Assembly (NCBI GenBank): GCA_963773665.1
Contig: CAVZBZ010000015.1
Coordinates: forward strand, 14,471-78,470
DNA length: 64,000 nt
Source of the DNA: DATJLY01 sp963773665
GTDB taxonomy: Bacteria > Pseudomonadota > Alphaproteobacteria > ATCC43930 > CGMCC-115725
Direction: 5' to 3'
A model generated the notes under the pieces. That model saw nothing but the letters and a program-made list of their open reading frames with translations. It was not told where the DNA came from and did not search any database. A program made the translations under genes and the position numbers. This document shows, one piece after another, positions 7,954-17,069 of the stretch (position 1 is its first letter; every line of letters starts with the position of its first letter).

Positions 7954-9486
7954 ATGCGCCGTCGCGATCTGATCGTCGGGCTTCCTCTGGCGGGCCTCGG
8001 CATTGCCGCCGATATGGCCCGCCCCGCCCCGGCCCAAGCGGCCGAAGAACGGCCGGTCATCATCGCATTTCCATTGGATATACAGAGTTGGGATCCCCTC
8101 ATCCGCGGCACCCCCGTCGCAACCGCGATCACGAGATGCGTCTGGGATCAGCCGCTCGATCTCGCGCCCGACCTGAAATTCGGGCCGAGCATCGTCACGA
8201 ATTTCAAGTGGCTCGACAATGACGCCAAGACACTCGCGCTCGAATTGCGCGATGGCATCACGTTTCACAACGGCGACAAGCTGACGTCCGACGACTTCAA
8301 GTTCACGTTCTTCGATCGGGTCAAGGCCGACAAGGCGACCCTTCTCGCGGCGGTCTGGCGCGCCATCGAAGGGATCGAGACGCCGTCACCGACGAAGGCC
8401 ATCATGCATTTTGCGACGCCGATGGTGACGGCGCCGGTGATGCTGGCGGATATTCCGGCCTATATCCTGCCGCGCTCCTACTACGAGAAGGTCGGCCGCG
8501 ACGGCTTCGTCGCAAAGCCGATCGGCTCCGGTCCCTTCCGCCTTGTCGAATACGAGCGCGACGCGCGCATCGTACTCGGCGCCTATGAAGGCTATTGGCG
8601 CGGCCCAGCCAAGATCAAGCGTTTGATCTTCCAGATCGTCAAGGATCCGGTGACGCGCGCCGCCGCACTTCAGGCCGGGCAGGCGGACATCACGCTCAAC
8701 CTGCCGGTGCGGGAAGTGGAACGGCTCAGCAAGCTGCCTGGACTCGATAAATATCTCGGTCCGACCTCGAGCGTCACTTTCGTGCAGATGGTCAATCAAG
8801 GGGTTCTGACCGACAAGAACGTGCGGCTCGCCTGCCATCATGCGCTCGACAAGACGGCGATCTCGCGCGTTCTGTTCGGTGGATACGCGACGCCCATATG
8901 GCTGCCGGCCGGGCCCGGCATGGCCGGCTATGTGCCGGGCTTCCAAATCAAGTACGACCTGAAGAAGGCCGAGTCGCTCCTCGCCCAGTCGGGGTACAGC
9001 CGCGCCAAGCCCGTTCGGCTAAAGTTCTACACGACGAACGGCGCCTTTCCGGCCGACTACGACATGGCGCGGATCATTGTGGAGATGTGGAGCAAGGTCG
9101 GAATCGAGGCGGAGTTGCAGCCGCTCGAGGCGGCGCAGTTCGCTGAATTCATGCGCGACGCCAAGTTCGATGGCCCGGTGCTCAAGGCATTCAATCCTGC
9201 GGCAGGGGATCCGGCGACCTATTCGGGCTTTATGCTCGATCCGAAATCCTATCTTTCCATCTGGAAGAGCGACGACATCCCGCCGCGCCTTTATCCGTTG
9301 CTGCAGGAGGTCGATGCGGCGAAGCGGACCAAAGGCTTTCAAGAATTCGACATGTGGCAGGTCGAGCAGGGCTATTCGATTCCGATGTTTCTCGGCCTTA
9401 GCACCGTCGTCGCCAAGAAATCCCTGCATTTCGTGCCGTTCCGGACGGGCATTCTCAACCCTTACGGCTGGTCGCAGCCGACCTGA
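7954..9486 (+). CDS. ABC transporter solute-binding protein, family 5 (peptide/nickel type)
   Basis: This 510-residue protein starts with RRRDLIVGLPLAG, a twin-arginine-like signal peptide, with cleavage likely after the AQA near residue 29. The mature part has the family-5 layout: SWDPLIRGTP near the start, LALELRDGITFHNGD, PIGSGPFRLVEYE and repeated long helices. Proteins of this family bind oligopeptides, nickel or other small solutes in the periplasm and deliver them to DppBC-type permeases. A strong ribosome site (GAAGGAGG) precedes the ATG. The 3' end overlaps the end of the convergent ATPase gene by 25 bases. That ATPase and its permeases (9.5-13.3 kb) are the obvious partner; a second binding protein lies at the other end of that operon. 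Confidence 0.9.
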   Translation: MRRRDLIVGLPLAGLGIAADMARPAPAQAAEERPVIIAFPLDIQSWDPLIRGTPVATAITRCVWDQPLDLAPDLKFGPSIVTNFKWLDNDAKTLALELRDGITFHNGDKLTSDDFKFTFFDRVKADKATLLAAVWRAIEGIETPSPTKAIMHFATPMVTAPVMLADIPAYILPRSYYEKVGRDGFVAKPIGSGPFRLVEYERDARIVLGAYEGYWRGPAKIKRLIFQIVKDPVTRAAALQAGQADITLNLPVREVERLSKLPGLDKYLGPTSSVTFVQMVNQGVLTDKNVRLACHHALDKTAISRVLFGGYATPIWLPAGPGMAGYVPGFQIKYDLKKAESLLAQSGYSRAKPVRLKFYTTNGAFPADYDMARIIVEMWSKVGIEAELQPLEAAQFAEFMRDAKFDGPVLKAFNPAAGDPATYSGFMLDPKSYLSIWKSDDIPPRLYPLLQEVDAAKRTKGFQEFDMWQVEQGYSIPMFLGLSTVVAKKSLHFVPFRTGILNPYGWSQPT

Positions 9487-11345
9487 TCCCGGCCGGCTTG
9501 CGGCCACGAGCCGGTGCGCTTTTCGGGCGGTATGGCATCGACCAGTTCGCGCGTGTAGGGGTGCTGTGGCGCCGCGAGGACGGATTCGGTCGCGCCGCTC
9601 TCGACGATCTCCCCGCGACGCATGACCAACACGCGCGAGCAGAGATACCGGACCACGGCGAGATCGTGCGAAATCATCAGAAGCGCGAGGCCATACTCGC
9701 GGCGCAGGCGCAGCAGCAGATTGAGGATCTGCGCCTGGATCGAAACGTCCAGGCCCGAGACGATCTCGTCGGCGATGAGGAGCCGTGGCCGCGCCCCAAG
9801 CGCCCGCGCAATGTTGACACGCTGGCGTTGGCCTCCGGACATTTGTCGAGGATAGCGGCGGAGAAAGTCGCGCGCGAGACCGACGCGCTCCAACAAAGCG
9901 AGCGCGCCTTCGAGCCGCTGTGCGGCCGTCGCGGGTGGGTGGAGCGCTTGCGTGACCAGGCGCTCGACGCGGCGCCGCGGATTGAGCGCTGCGCGCGGGT
10001 CCTGGAAGATGAGCTGGATACTCGCGATGCGGCGTTTCCACTCGGCCGGATCCTGGCCCAGCGGCTGACCGTCGAGCAGAACGCGGCCTCCGGACGGTGT
10101 CTCTAGTCCCATGATGAGGCGCCCGAGCGTTGACTTGCCGCTGCCGCTCTCGCCGATGACGCCAACAAATTCTCCCGCCATGATCTGGAAGCTGATCCCG
10201 GACAACGCCGCCGTTTGGTTGCGTTGCCGAAACCAGCGGCCGCGCCGTTCGTAGGTCTTCGCCAATGATTCGACCTCGACAAGCGGCGCGGCGGCGACCG
10301 GGCCCCAGCCGCCTGAATCTCCGCTGCTGTCGCTGTCGCCGAGCGGTGCGGCGTCGTCTCGAACGCAGCGCACCGTTCGCGCACCCGGTTCCGGCCGGCG
10401 TAGAGGGACAGGCGCGGCGCAGTCGCTGCCGGCCGACGCGCAGCGCGAAGCGAAGCGGCAGCCTTCGAGGCGGGCGAACTCGTCGATCGTGGGCATCTGG
10501 CCGGGCGGCGCGATCAGCGATCGCCGTTCGCCCGACATTGGCGGCGCGACGCGGCGCAGCGCGCTGGTATAGGGGTGAAGCGGCCGCTCGAGAACCGCCG
10601 CGGCGGGTCCCTGCTCCACGATATCTCCGGCATAAAGGACGGCCACCTCGTCGCACAGCTGTGCCGCAAGCCGCAGATCGTGCGTGATGAAGATGACGGC
10701 GGTGCCATGTTCCTGCTGCAGGCGGCGCAGGAGCATCACGATATGGACCTGCGTCGTCATGTCGAGCGAAGCGGTCGGCTCGTCCGCCACCACCAGTCGC
10801 GGATTGCTCGCGAAGGCCAGTGCAATGCATATCCGTTGGCACATCCCGCCCGATAGCTGGAACGGGTATCGCTCGAGCACGTCTTCGGCGAGGCGTACGC
10901 TTTTCAGCAGGGATACCGTCGCTCCGCGCCGGTCGTCGCGCACAACACCGAGCCGCGCAAAATGCTCGTCGAAATGCTGCCAGATCCTGAGGACGGGATC
11001 GAGGGCGCCGGCCGGATCCTGCGGAATGAAGGCGATTTGCCGGCCAAGCAGCTCGCGGTGCGCTGCGGCGGGAAGCGCGAGGATGTCGTCGTTCTCGAAC
11101 AGGAGGCTGCCGCGCTCGACCACGAAGCCGGGCGGCAGCTGATTGGCGATCACGCGGCTCACCATGCTCTTGCCGGCGCCCGATTCGCCGATGAGGCCAA
11201 GCGTGCCGCCGGTGCGGACCGTAAAGGACAAGTCACGCAGCACGGCGACGCCGCGCCGCGCGACGGTGATGTTCGCCGCCGAGAGCAAGGGCGGGCCCGC
11301 CGCCGAGGGGCCGTCCCGGCTCGGGTCCGCGCCATTCCTGCTCAC
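9462..11345 (-). CDS. Oligopeptide-type ABC transporter ATPase, two ATPase domains fused (DppD-DppF type)
   Basis: This 627-residue protein contains two complete ABC ATPase modules. The first has Walker A GLIGESGAGKS, an LSGGMCQ signature and the Walker B VVADEPTAS, followed by the Cys-containing oligopeptide-transporter tail (CRFASRCASAGSDC). The second has GVIGESGSGKS, MSGGQRQRVN and LIADEIVSGLD. It powers uptake of peptides or similar solutes through the permeases encoded just upstream. The start is a GTG at 11345 overlapping the permease stop (GTGA), giving translational coupling. Its last 25 bases overlap the oppositely oriented binding-protein gene. The first signature, LSGGMCQRI, is slightly unusual (LSGGQ is the norm). 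Confidence 0.92.
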   Translation of the reverse strand: MSRNGADPSRDGPSAAGPPLLSAANITVARRGVAVLRDLSFTVRTGGTLGLIGESGAGKSMVSRVIANQLPPGFVVERGSLLFENDDILALPAAAHRELLGRQIAFIPQDPAGALDPVLRIWQHFDEHFARLGVVRDDRRGATVSLLKSVRLAEDVLERYPFQLSGGMCQRICIALAFASNPRLVVADEPTASLDMTTQVHIVMLLRRLQQEHGTAVIFITHDLRLAAQLCDEVAVLYAGDIVEQGPAAAVLERPLHPYTSALRRVAPPMSGERRSLIAPPGQMPTIDEFARLEGCRFASRCASAGSDCAAPVPLRRPEPGARTVRCVRDDAAPLGDSDSSGDSGGWGPVAAAPLVEVESLAKTYERRGRWFRQRNQTAALSGISFQIMAGEFVGVIGESGSGKSTLGRLIMGLETPSGGRVLLDGQPLGQDPAEWKRRIASIQLIFQDPRAALNPRRRVERLVTQALHPPATAAQRLEGALALLERVGLARDFLRRYPRQMSGGQRQRVNIARALGARPRLLIADEIVSGLDVSIQAQILNLLLRLRREYGLALLMISHDLAVVRYLCSRVLVMRRGEIVESGATESVLAAPQHPYTRELVDAIPPEKRTGSWPQAGRDQVGCDQP

Positions 11346-12208
11346 GGTGCGCTCCCGTCGGCGCGGAGCTGCGGGTCGATCGTGCGCCGTAGCCCGTCGC
11401 CGAGCAGGTTCGCGCCAAAGACGACGATCGCGATGGCGATCACGGGAAACAACAGGCCCAACGGCGCCTCGAAGACACTCGTGAGCCCGTCCGCCACCAT
11501 CTGCCCCCATGTCGGCGTCTCCGGCGGAACCGAGACGCCGACGAACGACAAGATCAATTCCGCGACGACCGCGATGCCGATCTCGGTCGAGAGGAGCGTG
11601 AGCGCGGTCGGCGTGACGCCCGGCACGATCTCGCGCAACACAACGTCGAGATGCGAGGCGCCTGCGATCCGCGCTGCCGCAACATATTCGAATTTCGCCA
11701 GGACCATGACCTCGCTGCGGATGACCCGGCAGAAGCGCGCCCAATCGACGAGGACGATGGCGAGGATCACGTTCTGCACGCCCGGCTGGAGGCCGACGAT
11801 CAGGATCAGGGCCAGGACCACCGGCGGAAAGGACATCCAGATGTCAACGCCGCGTGAGACCGCCCAATCGACGCGGCCGCCGCAATAGCCCGCCAGCAAA
11901 GCGAGCACGCAGCCCAGCATCGCCGCGCCGATCGGCGCAGCCGTTCCGACCACGACCGCGACGCGCGCGCCGAAGATCAAACGTGACAGAACGCAGCGCC
12001 CGAGGCTGTCGGTGCCGAGCGGAAATTCGCCGCTTCCGCTTTGCATCCAGGCGGGAGGCAGCAGCGGATTGAGCAGATCCTGATCGTTCGGATTGTGCGG
12101 CGCGAGCAAGGGAGCGAAAAGCGCCGCGGCAACGATCAGCAGCAAAAGCGCCGTGCCGATGACGACACGGTTATCGCGTGGGAGCCGATGGATCGGCCTT
12201 CCGCTCAT
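11342..12208 (-). CDS. Oligopeptide-type ABC transporter permease, DppC type
   Basis: This 288-residue membrane protein has the DppC/OppC pattern: an N-terminal helix (VVIGTALLLLIVAAALFAPL), the GTDSLGRCVLSRLIFGAR motif, several further hydrophobic segments, and the cytoplasmic EAA loop that contacts the ATPase (EYVAAARIAGASHLDVVLRE). It pairs with the DppB-type permease that overlaps its start (ATGA overlap at 12205-12208) and with the fused ATPase after it. The three genes form the channel and motor of one importer; binding proteins flank the cluster. Confidence 0.92.
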   Translation of the reverse strand: MSGRPIHRLPRDNRVVIGTALLLLIVAAALFAPLLAPHNPNDQDLLNPLLPPAWMQSGSGEFPLGTDSLGRCVLSRLIFGARVAVVVGTAAPIGAAMLGCVLALLAGYCGGRVDWAVSRGVDIWMSFPPVVLALILIVGLQPGVQNVILAIVLVDWARFCRVIRSEVMVLAKFEYVAAARIAGASHLDVVLREIVPGVTPTALTLLSTEIGIAVVAELILSFVGVSVPPETPTWGQMVADGLTSVFEAPLGLLFPVIAIAIVVFGANLLGDGLRRTIDPQLRADGSAP

Positions 12209-13305
12209 TGGGAGCGCAGCCTGGGATTGAGCCAGGCGTAACTGAGGTCAACGCCCCTGTTGAGCACGAGCACGATCGCGCAATAGGTGAGCGCGACGCC
12301 CTGCATCACCGGCAGGTCGTGCGTCCGGATGGCGTTGATCATCAAATTGCCGAGTCCTGGAAGGCCGTAGATCGCTTCGATCAGCAGGGTGCCGCCGAAC
12401 AGATGCCCAGCCTGCACGCCGATCAGGCTGATCGTCGGCAGCGCCGCATTCCTGAGCGCGTGCCGTACCAGAATCCGCGCCTCGCCGACGCCGCGCATCC
12501 GCGCTGCGGAGATGTATTCCTCCGCGTAGACGCCGATGAGGCTCGATCGCAAGATCCGCGTGACGAGCGGCGTCATTCCCATCGACAGCGCGACCGCCGG
12601 CAGCGCCAAATGCGCAAGCCGGCTGCAGAACGCCGCCAAATTCCCCTGGATCAGCGAGTCGACGAGCATGAAGCCCGTAAGCCTTGGCAGGGTGAACTGC
12701 GGATCGATGGGACCGATGAATGGCAGCAGCTTCAGCCCGATGCCGAACAGCAGAATGAACAGGATTGCCCACAGGAAGTTGGGGATCGCGATGACGAGAT
12801 TGCTGAACCCGTCGATCAGCCGTTCGATCCGGCCGCCGCGCCAGTGAAAGGCGGCAAGCCCCAGCGCGACCCCAAGGCCGATGCCGAGCATCATGCCGCA
12901 CACGGCGAGTTCCAGGGTTGCCGGCAGGGACTCGAGGATCAGGTGCGTAACCGGAAGGTTGGACTGCAGCGACCGGCCAAGATCGCCACTGAGCGCGTCC
13001 TTCAGCCATAGCGCGAACTGGATTGGGATCGATCGGTCGAGCCCGAGCGCTTGCCGAAGGGCGTCAGCCTCGACCCGTGTCGCATTCGGGCCGAGCATCA
13101 GCGCGACCGGATCGGCCGGAAGGAGGCGGAGCACAACGAACACCACGACCGAGACAACCAGCATGGTGAGGAGCACGACCGCGATCCGCCAGCTTGCGTA
13201 GATCGCGGCGAGCAGCGGCCGCGGATAGCTTGTCCTGCCATCTCGAACCGATGTCGCCGCCCCGGCGATCGGGCGATCACCTGCCGCGGGATCGAACCGC
13301 GTCAT
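12205..13305 (-). CDS. Oligopeptide-type ABC transporter permease, DppB type
   Basis: This 366-residue permease has the first helix IAVVLLTMLVVSVVVFVVLR, LPADPVALMLGP just after it, a large periplasmic loop and the EAA loop EEYISAARMRGVGEARILVR. This matches DppB/OppB. An in-frame ORF extends to 13524, but the ATG at 13305 with AGGA about eight bases upstream gives a normal-length protein; the extra residues upstream are not permease-like. The 175 bases between this start and the GMC oxidoreductase stop hold no gene that I can support. Confidence 0.9.
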   Translation of the reverse strand: MTRFDPAAGDRPIAGAATSVRDGRTSYPRPLLAAIYASWRIAVVLLTMLVVSVVVFVVLRLLPADPVALMLGPNATRVEADALRQALGLDRSIPIQFALWLKDALSGDLGRSLQSNLPVTHLILESLPATLELAVCGMMLGIGLGVALGLAAFHWRGGRIERLIDGFSNLVIAIPNFLWAILFILLFGIGLKLLPFIGPIDPQFTLPRLTGFMLVDSLIQGNLAAFCSRLAHLALPAVALSMGMTPLVTRILRSSLIGVYAEEYISAARMRGVGEARILVRHALRNAALPTISLIGVQAGHLFGGTLLIEAIYGLPGLGNLMINAIRTHDLPVMQGVALTYCAIVLVLNRGVDLSYAWLNPRLRSQ

Positions 13306-13480
13306 GCCGGGGTCCTGGCGAGGTTCGGAGCAATGTTCGGCAGGTTGGCTGTCTGTCGCACTGCAAGCCCGGGTGCGTGGCGTCGCCCCGATGAAAAAGC
13401 GGGGTGTGGGGGGATAGCCCAATCGAGCCGACGCGGCAAACGGCACCTGTGGCGAGGCTGTGAGCTGGAAGGCTTCGGTC

Positions 13481-15127
13481 TCAATGCACCCGTTGCGAAG
13501 CGACGCCCGCTCCGCGCCCGACATTCGGCCGGCCGCGAATGAGGTCGGCGGCCTTCTCCGCGAGCATCAGCACGCAGGCATTGATGTTGCCGCTGACGAG
13601 GTCCGGCATCGCCGAGGCATCGACGACGCGCAGGCGATCGACGCCCTTGACGCGCAGATCGGCGTCGAGCGGCGCCTCGTCGCCCGTGCCCATGGCGCAG
13701 GTGCAGGAGGGATGGTGCGCCGAGCGCGCCGTGCGCCTGATCCAGCCGTCGAGCTCGGCGTCGGACGCAAGCGCTTCGCCCGGCGCCTTCTCATCGGCGC
13801 GATAGGGCGTAAGGGGCGCGCGGCCCAGCACGTCGCGGGCGATGCGGATGCCGGCGCGGAGCGAGCGCAGGTCGTTGTCGCGCGAGAGGAAGTTATGGAC
13901 GATCCGCACCTTGTCGCTTGGGTTCGCCGAGCGGAGATATAGCCGCCCGCGCGCCTCGGGATGAAGCAGCACCGGGGTGATGCTGAGCGCGTCGGCATAG
14001 GGCTCGCGCCAGCCGGGAAACCAGAGGTCGGCCTCGACCGCCGTGCCGCGCGAGAAGAACTGAATGTCGGGCACGGCGAAATGGGGCTCGGTGCGCAGAA
14101 ACGCGGTGACGCCGCCCGGGAGGGTCGCGGCCGGCCCGGTGCCGAAAAGATAGGCCCGCGCCACCGCGAGCGCCGCCCGATCGGCGCGCATCAGCGGCTG
14201 GAACGGGCTTGGCTCGCGCCGGCGATAGGCGACCGTCACTGCGAGATGGTCCTGGAGATTGCCGCCGACCCCCGGCAGATCGACGACGGGCGCGATGCCG
14301 GTCTCGCGCAGATGATCGGCCGGACCGATGCCCGACAGCATCAGAAGCTGCGGCGTGTTGAAGACCCCCGCGGCCAAGATCACCTCGCGCTCCGCGAAGA
14401 CGCGGTACATGTAGCCGCGCACCGTGTAGGCGATGCCGAGCGCGCGGCGGCCGTCGAGGATGAGACGGGCCGCCAGCGCGTGCCGGACGAGCGTGACGTT
14501 GCCGCGCGCCATCGCCGGGCGCAGGAATGCCACCGCGGCGCTGCACCGGCGCCCATCGCGGATTGTCGCCTGGACGCGCGCGAATCCGTCCTGGCTCTCG
14601 CCATTGTAGTCTTGCGTGAACGGCAGCCCCGCCTCGCGCGCCGCCGCGAGAACAGCCTCGAAGAACGGATCGGTCGGCTTGAGGTGGACCACCGTGAGCG
14701 GCCCGTCGCCGCCGCGCCACTGGTCGGCGCCGCCCTCCCAGCGCTCGTAGCGGCGGAAATAGGGGAGCACGTCGTCATAGGCCCAGCCGGCGGCGCCGTT
14801 CGCGGCCCAGCGGTCGTAGTCGCCGCGGTTGCCGCGCACATGCGCCATGACATTGATCGAGGACGACCCGCCGACGACCTTGCCACGCATCGATTCGATC
14901 GCGCGATTGTCGAGCCCCGGCTCGATCTCAGTGTCGTAGCCCCAGTCATGGAGGCGCTTCTGGTGCATCTTGCCGACCCCGATCGGCACATGGATGAGCG
15001 GATCGCGGTCGGGCCCGCCGGCTTCGATGACGAGCACGCGCGCGCCGTCGGCCGAGAGCCGATCGGCGAGGAGACACCCGGCCGACCCGGCGCCGACAAT
15101 GACGTAGTCATAATTCCCTTCGCTCAT
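13481..15127 (-). CDS. GMC-family FAD-dependent oxidoreductase (choline dehydrogenase-like)
   Basis: This 548-residue protein shows the FAD Rossmann motif YVIVGAGSAGCLLADRL at the N-terminus, the first GMC signature near residue 85 (GKVVGGSSSINVMAHVRGN) and the second signature (GVFNTPQLLMLSGIGP). The C-terminal active-site His lies in HHPSCTCAMG, followed by NINACVLMLAEKAADL. GMC enzymes oxidise alcohols to aldehydes or acids with flavin. The sequence is nearest to choline or alcohol dehydrogenases of proteobacteria. The gene sits between a family-5 binding protein and permeases, all on the - strand, so it probably acts on the imported compound. The ATG at 15127 directly precedes the FAD motif. 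Substrate unknown. Confidence 0.9.
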   Translation of the reverse strand: MSEGNYDYVIVGAGSAGCLLADRLSADGARVLVIEAGGPDRDPLIHVPIGVGKMHQKRLHDWGYDTEIEPGLDNRAIESMRGKVVGGSSSINVMAHVRGNRGDYDRWAANGAAGWAYDDVLPYFRRYERWEGGADQWRGGDGPLTVVHLKPTDPFFEAVLAAAREAGLPFTQDYNGESQDGFARVQATIRDGRRCSAAVAFLRPAMARGNVTLVRHALAARLILDGRRALGIAYTVRGYMYRVFAEREVILAAGVFNTPQLLMLSGIGPADHLRETGIAPVVDLPGVGGNLQDHLAVTVAYRRREPSPFQPLMRADRAALAVARAYLFGTGPAATLPGGVTAFLRTEPHFAVPDIQFFSRGTAVEADLWFPGWREPYADALSITPVLLHPEARGRLYLRSANPSDKVRIVHNFLSRDNDLRSLRAGIRIARDVLGRAPLTPYRADEKAPGEALASDAELDGWIRRTARSAHHPSCTCAMGTGDEAPLDADLRVKGVDRLRVVDASAMPDLVSGNINACVLMLAEKAADLIRGRPNVGRGAGVASQRVH

Positions 15128-15173
15128 GCCGCCTTCGCAAGGCGATGCAGGATGAGCCGCAGGCGGCGCATCG

Positions 15174-16778
15174 CTACGCGGACAACCACACATCGGCCCA
15201 GGATGTCCCGGGCCATCTCGGATTGTTGTGGTCGTTCCGCACGCGGCCCGCCACGGCCGAGACGAAGGTTTGCTGAATCGCCATCCAGACTGGGATTTCC
15301 GTATTGGCGATCTTCACGAACTCGCCGTAAAGCGCCTTGCGCTTGGCCGGGTCTAGCTCGTGGATGGCTTCGTCCGTCACCTTGTCGAGCATGTCGGATT
15401 TCCAGCCCCACTGGTTGCTCCAGGGCGTCCCCTTCGGCACGCCCGAATGGTACCAGATCGTGGTGCCGACGCCGGGATCGCCGCGGAAGAGATTGGTGTC
15501 GGTCCCCATTTCGAAATCCCAATCCCGGTCAACATGAGCGAGATATCCGGCGAAGTCGAGGACTTGGTTGTCAACCTTGACGCCGACTTTCTGCAGCGAT
15601 TGCTGGATGAAGGTCGCAAACATGTGAATGTCGTCAGAGGTGTTGGGCATGAGGCGGAGCGACATCCGCGTCCCGTCCGGGCCGCGCTTGTACCCGGCCT
15701 GATCGAACAGCGTCTCCGCCAATTTGAGGTCATAGGGATAATCCGGCGCGGCGCCCGGAATGTGGAAGGACGAATTCGTAGGAATGGGGCCGCGCGCGCG
15801 CTGACCATACCCCAGCAGGAAGTTTTCCGAATAGAATTCGAGGTCGAGCGAGTGGGCGATCGCCTGGCGTACGCGCACATCGCCTAACCCTTTCTCACGA
15901 GTATTGAAGCCGAGTGTGTTGAAAATGACATAGGCTTCATTGCCCTTGGTACCGACCCGGAATTTCGGGTTCTTCGCGAGGCGCGCGAGATCGGTGCGCG
16001 GCATCGAAGAGAAGAAGCTCATTTGGATGTCGCCCAATTCGAGCGCCGCTGCCACCGCCGAGGCATCGGCGATGACGCGGACAATGACCCGGTCGAGATA
16101 GGGCTGACCCGGTATCCAGTAATCGGGATTCCGCTCGACGATCAGATACTGGTCCGGCTGGTAGTCGACGAATTTGAAGGGGCCCGTGCCGACAGGCTTG
16201 AGGTTTGCCGGATTCTTCAAGAGATCCGTGCCCTCGAACAGATGGCGCGGCACGACATAGCAAAGCTCCGGCGCGGCGCGCAGCAGCAATGGCAATGGCA
16301 TCGCCTGCGCGTAGCGGAAGACGGCCGTCAATGGATCGGGCGTGTCAACCGCCTCGAGATCCTTATGCAGAAGCGTGCCGTAATTCTGATACTTCCGCCA
16401 CATCTCCAAGGCGCAAAACTGCACATCGGCGGAGGTGAAAGGCTTGCCGTCATGCCATTTGACATTGGGGCGCAGCTTGAAGGTGATCGCCTTGCCGTCC
16501 GCCGAGCTCTGCCAGGAGGTCGCGAGCTTCGGCACGGGCTCGTCATGCGGCCCAAGATCGACCAGAGGCTCGATCATCTTGCTCGTGAATACATGGATTG
16601 CATAAGAAGTGCGCATCGCCGGGTTGAGCGTGTGCAAATCCGAATAGGTCTGCACTGTGAGGACGCCGCCGCGCCGCGGCTTCTCTTGGGCGCCCGCGAT
16701 GCGCGGAAGCCCGGCGCCGAGCGCCAGTGCCGACCCGCCGATAAGGGCTGACCGCCGATCGATGAGAAACGTGTTCAT
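15174..16778 (-). CDS. ABC transporter solute-binding protein, family 5 (peptide/nickel type)
   Basis: This 534-residue protein has a twin-arginine-like signal (DRRSALIGGSALALGAG, with cleavage near AGAQ) and family-5 features: GGVLTVQTYSDLHTLNPAM, ITFKLRPNVKWHDGKPFTSA and PVGTGPFKFVDY. It is the first gene of a five-gene - strand operon: binding protein, GMC oxidoreductase, DppB, DppC, fused DppDF. It is therefore the direct cognate of that transporter. It is only distantly similar to the binding protein at 7954-9486, so the transporter may use two receptors. The 291 bases upstream separate it from the divergent amidohydrolase gene and should hold both promoters; a TACAAT hexamer at 16981-16986 is the best -10 candidate toward the + strand. 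Confidence 0.9.
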   Translation of the reverse strand: MNTFLIDRRSALIGGSALALGAGLPRIAGAQEKPRRGGVLTVQTYSDLHTLNPAMRTSYAIHVFTSKMIEPLVDLGPHDEPVPKLATSWQSSADGKAITFKLRPNVKWHDGKPFTSADVQFCALEMWRKYQNYGTLLHKDLEAVDTPDPLTAVFRYAQAMPLPLLLRAAPELCYVVPRHLFEGTDLLKNPANLKPVGTGPFKFVDYQPDQYLIVERNPDYWIPGQPYLDRVIVRVIADASAVAAALELGDIQMSFFSSMPRTDLARLAKNPKFRVGTKGNEAYVIFNTLGFNTREKGLGDVRVRQAIAHSLDLEFYSENFLLGYGQRARGPIPTNSSFHIPGAAPDYPYDLKLAETLFDQAGYKRGPDGTRMSLRLMPNTSDDIHMFATFIQQSLQKVGVKVDNQVLDFAGYLAHVDRDWDFEMGTDTNLFRGDPGVGTTIWYHSGVPKGTPWSNQWGWKSDMLDKVTDEAIHELDPAKRKALYGEFVKIANTEIPVWMAIQQTFVSAVAGRVRNDHNNPRWPGTSWADVWLSA

Positions 16779-17069
16779 GCCGACCCCTCCATGTTCCCGG
16801 CCACCCGTGCGACAGCCGGCTGCTCGCCTCCGTTGTGCGCGCCGAGACCGCTCCAGAAAATCGCTCTACACCGAGCTAAGCCTAAGGGAACAAAAGAACT
16901 AGGACTTGTTTCGATAGGCCCAAATTCTTGCGCCGCACCTAAGCCGGGACGATGGGGCGGTGCGCGTCCCCATGCCATGTTACAATACGCACCGCGGCAA
17001 GATGGCGGCGCCCGCGCGGCCTAGGATCGCAAAATCCGGCATGACGGCCGGCGAGCGAGGAGAAACCGT

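Noticed and set aside
12178..13011. Long + strand ORFs opposite the permeases and other high-GC genes.
   Set aside because: They are antisense shadows typical of GC-rich coding DNA, with Arg/Gln/His-rich composition and no domain.
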